Positions 57,565-64,000 of a DNA stretch of 64,000 bases are shown in pieces. The stretch is from Massilia oculi (lineage in GTDB: Bacteria > Pseudomonadota > Gammaproteobacteria > Burkholderiales > Burkholderiaceae_D), in the NCBI RefSeq assembly GCF_003143515.1, contig NZ_CP029343.1, positions 5,766,001-5,830,000 of the forward strand, in the 5' to 3' direction. The translations under genes and the position numbers were made by a program. Below the pieces are notes generated by a model. It was given only the letters and a program-made list of their open reading frames with translations, ran no database searches and was not told the origin of the DNA. How positions within the stretch are numbered: the first letter of the stretch is position 1; each line of letters opens with the position of its first letter.

Positions 57565-58642
57565 TGTCTAGACTCGTGGGATCATGTACCCATCCGTAGC
57601 TGGCCACTCTTCAAGGCCAGACACGTTTTGCGTACACTGCACCTACCTGACTTTTCACCGATATTCCGATGACACAAGCGCTACACAGCCAAGCCCGTAC
57701 TACACACCTGATCCGGGAAGAGATCAAGAATTCCACGTTGCCCCAGGCAGAGTTGGCCAGGATCTACAACGTCACTCGTCAGACCATCCGGAAATGGCAG
57801 GATCGTGACAGCCCGGCCGACGGCTCACTGCCCTAAGACGCTCAACACGACGCTCACGCCCGAGCAAGAGTTGATCGTGGTGGAGCTGCGCATAACATTG
57901 CTGCTGCCTACTGACGACCTGCTGTCAGTCACACGCGAGTTCATCAATCCAGCCGTCTCTCGCGCTGGCCTGGGACGCTGCCTTCGCCGCCATGGTGTGT
58001 CTGACTTGCGCGATTTGGTCAAGCAGGACGATGGCGTGCCGGCGACGAAGAAAACCTTCAAGGACTACGAGCCCGGCTTCATCCACATCGATATCAAGTA
58101 CCTGCCGCAGATGCCGGACGAATCCTCCCGGCGTTACCTGTTCGTGGCCATCGACCGCGCCACGCGCTGGGTCTTCATCAACATCTACGCCGACCAGAGC
58201 GAGAACAGTAGTGCCGATTTTCTGGCCAAGGCGCGTGCTGCCTGCCCCGTCAAGATCGTTAAACTACTCACCGATAACGGCAGCCAGTTCACCGAGCGAT
58301 TTACTGCCAAAGGCAAGAACAGGGAGCCGAGTGGGCGCCACTTATTCGACCGTCTGTGCAAACAATTCGATATCGAGCATCGCCTGATTCCACCGCGCCA
58401 TCCACAGACTAATGGCATGGTCGAGCGCTTCAATGGGCGTATCAGCGACATCGTCAATCAGACACGGTTCGGATCGGCAGCAGAGCTCGAATCGACGCTG
58501 CGCAATTACGTCAAGATCTACAACCACAACATTCCGCAGCGCGCCTTGAAGCATCAGACGCCCATTCAGGCGCTCAAACAATGGCATGCAGCGCGCCCTG
58601 AATTATTCACTAAGCGCGTATATAACCAAGCGGGTCTTGACA
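57565..58642 (+). mobile_element. IS481-family insertion sequence
   Basis: About 1.08 kb, bounded by imperfect inverted repeats. The outer bases are TGTCTAGACTCG on the left and, reverse-complemented, TGTCAAGACCCG on the right; about 18 of 28 positions agree. It encodes one DDE transposase with a frameshift. I see no target duplication; left of it lies the broken DUF326 gene and right of it the 3' end of the phosphoethanolamine transferase, so an adjacent deletion is likely. Confidence 0.72.
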
Positions 58643-58647
58643 ATTAG
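57669..58647 (+). pseudogene. IS481 transposase, frameshifted
   Basis: Starts at ATG 57669 with a helix-turn-helix (LPQAELARIYNVTRQTIRKW). It stops at 57834 (DGSLP then TAA), while CPKTLNTTLTPEQELIVVELR carries on in another frame, so one base too many or two too few lie near 57826. The catalytic core is intact: first Asp in HIDIKYLPQM, second Asp in LTDNGSQF and Glu in VERFNGRI. The reading frame runs through the right inverted repeat, and the TAG lies three bases outside it. Confidence 0.8.
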
Positions 58648-58651
58648 GCAA

Positions 58652-60298
58652 TCATTGATTGATTTTACGAACACAGGGATTGAAGATATCTAGCGCCGGA
58701 TTAATGGTGGCACTATTGATGTCTAACATGCCTAACACAGAATGAAAAAAATTGTCGTGAGTGAATTCCTGCTGACGACGCGCGTTGAGACATTGCTGAT
58801 CTATGCGAAAGCGGCTGCTGAAGGCGGAAGACATCCACATCACCATTGGCACATGAGTTTGCTCACGCGGTGCGATCAGATAAGGTGCGCCATGCAAGTA
58901 CATATTTCGTTCACCTAAAGATTCTCCGTGATCGGACACGTATAGCATGGCAGTATCTGCAACGCCAACGTTAGCCGCCGCTTCAAGTTGAGCGATCGTT
59001 CGGCTGAGGATGTAGTCTGTGTATAGAATGGTATTGTCATAGGCAGCTACGATCTCTTCTCGAGTGCATTGCTGGAAATCGGTCGTCGTGCAGGCAGGAC
59101 CAAATTTCGCGAAACGCTCAGGATACCGCAGCGAATAAGCCGGTCCGTGACTACCTTTCTGATGCAGGACCAGCACCGTGTCGTTAGTGGTCTTACCAAT
59201 AATGTCAGGGAAGTCTACGAGCAGGCGCTCATCGTAACACTCATCTGTTGAACAATGTACCGCTCCCGGTTCTGGAATTGACAGATCCTGATACTCAACC
59301 CTGTCACATACGCCTTTGCATCCTGAATTATTACTGCGCCATATGACTCTCAACCCAGCATGCGACAAGACATCCAGCAGTCCTTCTTGCCCGCGGGCCT
59401 TTAGCGCGTCATAATTGGTGCGCCCCATCGTGGAAAATAAACATGGCAGGGAGACGGCGGTCGCCGTGCCGCAGGATTGGACATTAGTAAAATTAATCAG
59501 TCCTTTCTGGCGCGACAGTAGCGGATTAGTGTCATTAGCGTAACCATTCAACGAGAAGCTTGAGGCCCGGGCGGTTTCTCCCACTACGATCACTAAAATT
59601 ACTGGCTTTCGCCCTTCGATCCACGTTCGCCCTTTAATTGCATCCCGTCCGAGCGCCTTCACTACGGTGGGCGTGCGCAACCGAATGCTAGCATAGGCTT
59701 GAGTCGCCTGAATGAGGTTCATTGGAGTCAGCCTATACCGCAGTTCATGGTATTGGCGGAAAGTAGGGGCCAAGGTCTTGAACGTTAATACTAACAATAT
59801 GATGGCGACGCAGATCACACCAGTAAATAAGATGGCACGCTTCGTCATCCCACCAATGCCGCGAGGATAAATAATCTTTGTGCCGGCTAGGCAAATTGAA
59901 GGAATAATACCTAGAAATGTAACGTAGACGAACATCTTCCAATTTAACAACTCTGCTGCCTCATTGAAATCGGTCTCAAATACATTCTGGATCATTGTTT
60001 TATCTATAGCAATACCATATTGGTGTATAAAATAATTAATGCCAGAAGAAATAACGATGGCCGTGATAACAACCGGCTTGAAAATCTGACTAAAACTAAA
60101 TAAAGTTAGAATTCCTATAAAAAATAGCGCCAGAATAGCGAGCATTCCCAGTAGTAGCGGAACGCGAGCAAAATCGATGCCATCGATGTATTCGATATAA
60201 CCTACCCAAAACCCCGAGTTCGAAAATATCGACAAATACAAAGCAACGATTACAATTGCCGAAAAAACACTAAGACGCTTCTGGAAGATCTTCGTCAT
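58652..60298 (-). CDS. eptA: Phosphoethanolamine transferase (EptA/MCR type)
   Basis: Inner-membrane enzyme that moves phosphoethanolamine from phosphatidylethanolamine to lipid A; family members confer polymyxin resistance. The 548-residue protein has five N-terminal helices (within about 1-185) and a periplasmic sulfatase-like domain. Zinc and nucleophile sites are complete: GETAR (Glu), CGTATAVSLPC (Thr nucleophile), SDHGESLGE (Asp-His) and LHGAPY (His). Several Cys pairs could form disulfides, as in MCR. It is markedly AT-richer than the left 54 kb. dgkA lies 157 bases upstream on the same strand. Its resistance phenotype is not shown by sequence. Confidence 0.92.
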   Translation of the reverse strand: MTKIFQKRLSVFSAIVIVALYLSIFSNSGFWVGYIEYIDGIDFARVPLLLGMLAILALFFIGILTLFSFSQIFKPVVITAIVISSGINYFIHQYGIAIDKTMIQNVFETDFNEAAELLNWKMFVYVTFLGIIPSICLAGTKIIYPRGIGGMTKRAILFTGVICVAIILLVLTFKTLAPTFRQYHELRYRLTPMNLIQATQAYASIRLRTPTVVKALGRDAIKGRTWIEGRKPVILVIVVGETARASSFSLNGYANDTNPLLSRQKGLINFTNVQSCGTATAVSLPCLFSTMGRTNYDALKARGQEGLLDVLSHAGLRVIWRSNNSGCKGVCDRVEYQDLSIPEPGAVHCSTDECYDERLLVDFPDIIGKTTNDTVLVLHQKGSHGPAYSLRYPERFAKFGPACTTTDFQQCTREEIVAAYDNTILYTDYILSRTIAQLEAAANVGVADTAMLYVSDHGESLGERNMYLHGAPYLIAPREQTHVPMVMWMSSAFSSRFRIDQQCLNARRQQEFTHDNFFHSVLGMLDINSATINPALDIFNPCVRKINQ

Positions 60299-60455
60299 TT
60301 GATTACCCTTAATGAATCATTGCCTACGAGGCAAAATAATTCACACAGAGTAAATTTTTAACCGTATCACCAAAGTTAGAATAATGTTAAATTTCCGATA
60401 AATTGAGAATAAAAAATGATGAAGGCATCAAATATTTCATTCTTGTTAGGCGTTT

Positions 60456-60884
60456 TCACACTAAGTTGTAACCGCATAACAATAATTTTGATAGCAAGAG
60501 TGGAGCAAACAAGATCGCCCAAGTCAGTGCAGCTAGCAATATCGTAATGAACACGGCTGCGCTGCCAAGATCCTTCGCTCGCCCTGATAGAATATGATAG
60601 TCGAGCGATACTCTGTCGACCACAGCCTCTACAGCAGAGTTGAGCAACTCCACTATCAGAACAAGCAGCAAGACACTTGTCAGCGCAAATTTTTCGATTG
60701 TTGAAACTGGCGCACATATAGCGATCACTATTCCCGGGCAAACTATCAACATCTCCTGACGGAAAGCATGCTCATTTCGCCACGCGGAGCGAAGTCCTTT
60801 TATTGAGTAGCCAAATGCAGCTGTCACCCGTTTAGCGCCACCGTCGCTTTTATATTGGCTTAAATAATTTTCGTCGAGTTTCAT
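60456..60884 (-). CDS. dgkA: Diacylglycerol kinase
   Basis: Small inner-membrane kinase, 142 residues with three helices, that phosphorylates diacylglycerol to phosphatidic acid. The N-terminal amphipathic YSIKGLRSAWRNEHAFRQE and the catalytic ELLNSAVEAVVDR match DgkA. The last 15 residues are extra. It precedes eptA on the same strand. Phosphoethanolamine transfer releases diacylglycerol, so DgkA would recycle the by-product; the same pairing occurs beside mcr-3. Confidence 0.93.
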   Translation of the reverse strand: MKLDENYLSQYKSDGGAKRVTAAFGYSIKGLRSAWRNEHAFRQEMLIVCPGIVIAICAPVSTIEKFALTSVLLLVLIVELLNSAVEAVVDRVSLDYHILSGRAKDLGSAAVFITILLAALTWAILFAPLLLSKLLLCGYNLV

Positions 60885-61201
60885 AAATATTTAGTTTAAA
60901 TTTCTATCACTTTTTATTTACACGATTATATAACATTACAAGCTTACGATATCGCTACGAGTTCCTAATCCACTTAATCTCCAAATGCTCTCATAAAACC
61001 TGTAAATTCAGAGTTAAAACAAACGAAAGAAAACGTTAAAAATATGAAATTAGTACAAAACCCGTAGAGGGCGGACCGGTCGTCGCAGCACAACCAACAT
61101 GGGGAAATCATTTGGCACCGGGATGTAATCCGATCAATTTTGTGGGCTGAAGAATGCGCAAGTAGTCGACTATTTTGGAGAGTTTCTATGTTCCAGTATT
61201 T
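60885..61201. other. Gene-free AT-rich stretch upstream of dgkA
   Basis: About 317 bases without a supportable gene. The only signal seen is a TATAAT (60925-60930 on the minus strand) suited to dgkA transcription. The rest is AT-rich sequence without clear repeats or hairpins. Confidence 0.5.
60925..60930 (-). promoter_or_regulatory. Putative -10 element for dgkA-eptA
   Basis: Minus-strand TATAAT lies 41 bases before the dgkA ATG. No convincing -35 is at the standard spacing, so it is a moderate candidate. Confidence 0.4.
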
Positions 61202-61546
61202 TTAGGCACTCAGCGTGTGATGCTGAATCAATCCAATCGCTGAGACTTGCATATTCAAGCGATCGGTATAGGCAGTCACTATCTTATTTCGCACCTGAAG
61301 CGTCTCCTGAAAGACAATACTCGATTTTTGCATCGCTATTATGATGTCCGCTAAGCTGATCGAGTTGTCATCTGGTGTAAAAAGCCGCCCTAGCACCCGC
61401 ACCTCTACAGAATGGTCGCTTGCTGCCAGAAATGTCTTTTTCAAAGTCTGCGCGACTTCACTCTTGACTGCTGGCTTGCTGCCGAGCGCAGCTACAGAAT
61501 TTACGATTTCTTGCGATAATACTGGCTTACTCGGCCCCGCCTCCAT
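61202..61546 (-). CDS. fliE: FliE-like protein, possibly 5'-truncated
   Basis: The C-terminal half SISLADIIIAMQKSSIVFQETLQVRNKIV...LNMQV is the diagnostic end of FliE, the flagellar MS-ring-to-rod adaptor. The frame before the first ATG (61546) still reads QIQAVWEQ, like the usual FliE N-terminus, but a TAG and no start codon precede it, so the 5' end may be lost. No other flagellar gene is nearby. The last residues (SAIGLIQHHTLSA) are extra. An orphan fragment is more likely than a working flagellar gene. Confidence 0.65.
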   Translation of the reverse strand: MEAGPSKPVLSQEIVNSVAALGSKPAVKSEVAQTLKKTFLAASDHSVEVRVLGRLFTPDDNSISLADIIIAMQKSSIVFQETLQVRNKIVTAYTDRLNMQVSAIGLIQHHTLSA

Positions 61547-62113
61547 TTGCTCCCAGACAGCCTGAATTTGCTTCCGCCTAGACTATCAATACGGCTAATC
61601 GTCATAGGCACGCCACGTTTTAAAAAAGCCTTTACCCTTAGAGAGGATATGAGCTTGCTTTCGAAATTTTGGATATTCTAATGGTTATCTTGCTAAGCGT
61701 TCGTTAAATTCATGTCAAACTCGCGCGTCGCGCACCGTGGGACAATTTCAAGCACTTCGTTCACATGTTTTTAAATTGGGTGAAACCCGACGACCCAAGT
61801 ATCATTCTGTAGGAGGTTTGGCTAAGGAACAAGATTAACGTTGGAATGGAAGAGCGATCCTCAGCTCTTTTGATATTTAATCAAACCGAAGTTTGGCTTC
61901 CTAGCGGTTAAGCCTGCGATTGGCGTAAAATGCGCTCTCCCCTTGCGCTGAATGCCCATTTTTAGCTACAGTCTTAGTTGCTTTCAGGTAATCGATAGAC
62001 AAGGTCATAATTAAGTTGATATGTCTGTGAATGAAATGCTTTATTACAAAAAAATCGAAGGAAAAACCCCAGATCAATCCCGACATACTAGCTCTTCTGC
62101 TAGGAAAACTACG
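61547..62113. other. Gene-free stretch
   Basis: About 570 AT-rich bases with only short, uncharacteristic open frames on both strands. No promoter, repeat, terminator or RNA gene could be supported. Confidence 0.5.
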
Positions 62114-62698
62114 TTAATAGTTTGCTGGATAAAGCTCTCGTTCGATCAGCTCGATCAAAATATGAATAATCTTGATGTGCATTTCCTGAACCCGATCAGC
62201 AAACGCCCTAGAAGGACAACTGATACAGACGTCACATAGGTCCTCCAGGGGCGAACCAGCCGCCCCAGTCAACGCGATGACCTGCATGCCGAGTTTACGA
62301 GCCATCTGCGCTGCTAATAGAATCGACGGACTTTTCCCGCTAGTGCTGATCGCAAGCAGGACATCGCCGCGACGGCCGTGGGATTCGATGTACCGGCTGA
62401 ACACATGTTCGTACCCGTAGTCGTTCGCTACGCACGTGATGTGAGTGGGGTCGCTGATTGCAGTTGCGGCAATTCCCGGGCGGTCGCGCCGGAACCGCCC
62501 TGTCAGCTCTTCCGCGAAATGCATTGCGTCGCACATTGATCCGCCATTACCGCACGAAAAAGCCCTGCCGGTGCTACGAAAAGCGGTCACTAAGAGATGA
62601 ACCGCGTCAGCAACACTCTGGAGCTTGCTTTGATCATTTACAAACTGATCAAGCACCTGCTGCGCTTCGGTCAAGCCATTTTTGATATGTCCAATCAT
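62114..62698 (-). CDS. gmhA: Phosphoheptose isomerase
   Basis: Cytoplasmic SIS-domain enzyme that converts sedoheptulose-7-phosphate to glycero-manno-heptose-7-phosphate, the first step to the lipopolysaccharide inner-core heptose. At 194 residues it has CGNGGSMCDAMHFAEELTGRF, STSGKSPS for phosphate binding, and the C-terminal metal or active-site Glu/His (QEMHIKIIHIL). TAGGAAAT fixes ATG 62698. It lies 16 bases after the czcD-type gene on the same strand. The usual heptose partner genes are missing, so it may serve a mobile surface-modification set. Confidence 0.9.
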   Translation of the reverse strand: MIGHIKNGLTEAQQVLDQFVNDQSKLQSVADAVHLLVTAFRSTGRAFSCGNGGSMCDAMHFAEELTGRFRRDRPGIAATAISDPTHITCVANDYGYEHVFSRYIESHGRRGDVLLAISTSGKSPSILLAAQMARKLGMQVIALTGAAGSPLEDLCDVCISCPSRAFADRVQEMHIKIIHILIELIERELYPANY

Positions 62699-62714
62699 AT
62701 AATTTCCTATACAG

Positions 62715-63640
62715 TCAATGACTTGTGCGTGACTCGAAACTGTGTGTTCCTGTCGCCTGTTCACATGGTGTATGCTCAACCTGGACGGTTGAATGGTTAA
62801 TGTCGAATTTGTCCTCAAGAGCGCGACGTACCCTGGCCAACAGGGTACCGTCGTCAGCTTGGTCGGGATCGCGTACAACGTGCACCGTCAAGCTCACCTT
62901 GCCGCTCGTGATGGCCCACACGTGCAGGTCGTGGATGGTAGCGACGCCCGGGACGGCCAAAATGGTTTTCTCCACGTCAGCAAGGACGATTTCCTCAGGC
63001 ACGCCCTCAAGCAATACATTCAAGCTTGCTTTTAATAGCACCCAAGTACGTGGCAGTACCCATAGGCCAATTACCACTGCAATCACAGAATCGATCCAAG
63101 CATCCCCGGTCCAGCGAATTACAAGCGCTCCGATGATCACACCGATCGATCCCAGCATGTCACTCCACACCTCAAGATAAGCGCCTTTCACATTCAGGCT
63201 CGAGTCCTTGCCGGCTGCAAGGAGCCGCATGCTAACCAAGTTGATGACCAGGCCAAGTACTGCCACGATCAACATGGCCCGGAGGCGATTTCGGGAGGAT
63301 CCTGCAGACGCTTCCACGCTTCCAACAAGATGTACATGGCAACCATGAACAGCAGGATTGCGTTCATGGCAGCCGCCAGGATTTCAAAACGGTAGTAGCC
63401 AAAGCTGCGCTGCTTATCGGCCGGCCGGCGACCGATTTGAATCGCCGCCAACGATATCGCCAGTGCAGCGGCATCCGTGAACATGTGCGCGGCGTCAGAG
63501 ATTAACGCCAAGCTATTGGTCATGATACCAGCGATGAGCTCAGCGACCAGGAACGTTGACGTCAGGCCAAGCGCGATCCACAAGGGACGCGTGTTTTGCG
63601 CGGGTGAAATGGCTTGGGAGTGTGAATGACTCGAACCCAT
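62715..63640 (-). pseudogene. czcD: CzcD-type Zn/Co/Cd exporter, one frameshift
   Basis: Inner-membrane cation diffusion facilitator, about 308 residues. The N-terminal part from ATG 63640 (AGGAGA upstream; His-rich start SSHSHSQ) carries metal site HMFTD. It reads to DPPEIASG, where one base is missing in the C run at 63278-63280; MLIVAVLGLVINLVSMRLL then continues in the next frame with EVWSDMLGS (second metal site) and a C-terminal cytoplasmic domain (HDLHVWAI) to 62715. Restoring one base heals it, so an assembly error is likely. gmhA follows. Confidence 0.88.
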
Positions 63641-63752
63641 AGTGTCTCCTCTATTCGTTATATCGTTAGTTTCAAGATCGAGGCCGGCGTCGGGCCTCGA
63701 CAGTCCGGCATCAATACGATCCGATCAAAATCTGTGCATGCCGAGCTGTTCT

Positions 63753-64000
63753 CTAATCGAACAACCGACTCAGTTGCACTACCTGCGGTGCCAGCACAGC
63801 CAACACCATTATCACCATCAGGCCAATACCTACGATGCCGTCGGCATTTTGGAATCCTGCTGCAATCGCCGCGGCAATGAGCAACGGGGCCGCAAATGGA
63901 AGTGCTACGGTAGTGGCCCCGGCCAAGGCGATCGCACCCTTGTGTCCGGTGCGATACCAGTGATAAAGCCCACGTATAAGACCGACCACAAATGCGCATG
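63753..64000 (-). CDS. Small membrane protein, 5' end outside window
   Basis: At least 82 residues, read on the minus strand to the window edge (CAFVVGLIRGLYHWYRTGHKG then two hydrophobic helices ALPFAAPLLIAAAIAAGF and IVGIGLMVIMVLAVLAP). The frame is open at base 64000, so the start lies beyond. No family recognised. It is upstream of the czcD-type gene and may belong to the same transcript. Confidence 0.55.
   Translation of the reverse strand, partial: CAFVVGLIRGLYHWYRTGHKGAIALAGATTVALPFAAPLLIAAAIAAGFQNADGIVGIGLMVIMVLAVLAPQVVQLSRLFD

Noticed and set aside
53911..64000. Second dif copy closing an Xer-integrated element
   Set aside because: No second match to the Xer arms was found by eye to the end of the window; it may lie further right.

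Overview
The window is high-GC (about 65-70 percent over most of its length) Gram-negative DNA. Gene content suggests a betaproteobacterium of the Oxalobacteraceae, Massilia-like group: several c-di-GMP proteins with CHASE, PAS or REC inputs, a YbiT-type ABC-F protein, nadA-nadC, paired DUF5985-like membrane proteins and a DUF2863-like protein. The genus is inference; no rRNA or housekeeping marker is present to fix it.

Layout. 0-11 kb: a CHASE-PAS-GGDEF-EAL protein entering from the left edge, a PBP1A-type peptidoglycan synthase tail-to-tail with an M23 peptidase, a short-chain dehydrogenase, a thioredoxin-MFS-GNAT-MFS run with two paralogous transporters, and a DUF481 outer-membrane protein. 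11-23 kb: a purine permease, a DUF2863-like gene, a glycosyltransferase behind a perfect dyad, a hybrid histidine kinase, small membrane proteins, a secreted nuclease and a stress-type protein with four long C-terminal repeats. 23-33 kb: an M16 peptidase, a diguanylate cyclase, a pseudo histidine kinase, queE-queD-tadA, a hydrolase, ldcA and ybiT. 33-42 kb is rich in NAD functions: nadA, nadC, a sirtuin, nadB and pnuC. 42-51 kb: a Cys-rich DUF326 protein, a tyrosine recombinase under a LexA-type SOS box, a periplasmic amidohydrolase, and a sensor kinase paired with a REC-PAS-GGDEF-EAL response protein. 51-54 kb: gene remains, a PP2C-like phosphatase with an unknown partner, then a gene-free stretch carrying a near-perfect dif (XerCD) site at 53883-53910.

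Right of the dif site the DNA changes character. It becomes AT-richer and holds a plasmid-type KfrA-like gene, a CDF metal transporter cut at both ends, an IS3 remnant, a disrupted second DUF326 gene, an IS481-family element, an MCR/EptA-type phosphoethanolamine transferase with dgkA, a fliE-like fragment, gmhA, and a czcD-type zinc exporter. This looks like a metal-resistance and envelope-modification island next to the chromosome terminus.

A caution applies to the whole window. At least four otherwise intact genes (the second MFS gene, the DUF2863-like gene, nadC, czcD), probably the sirtuin, and the IS3 transposase are each broken by one missing base, mostly in G/C runs. nadC is normally needed for de novo NAD synthesis, so homopolymer errors in the assembly are a likelier cause than true decay.
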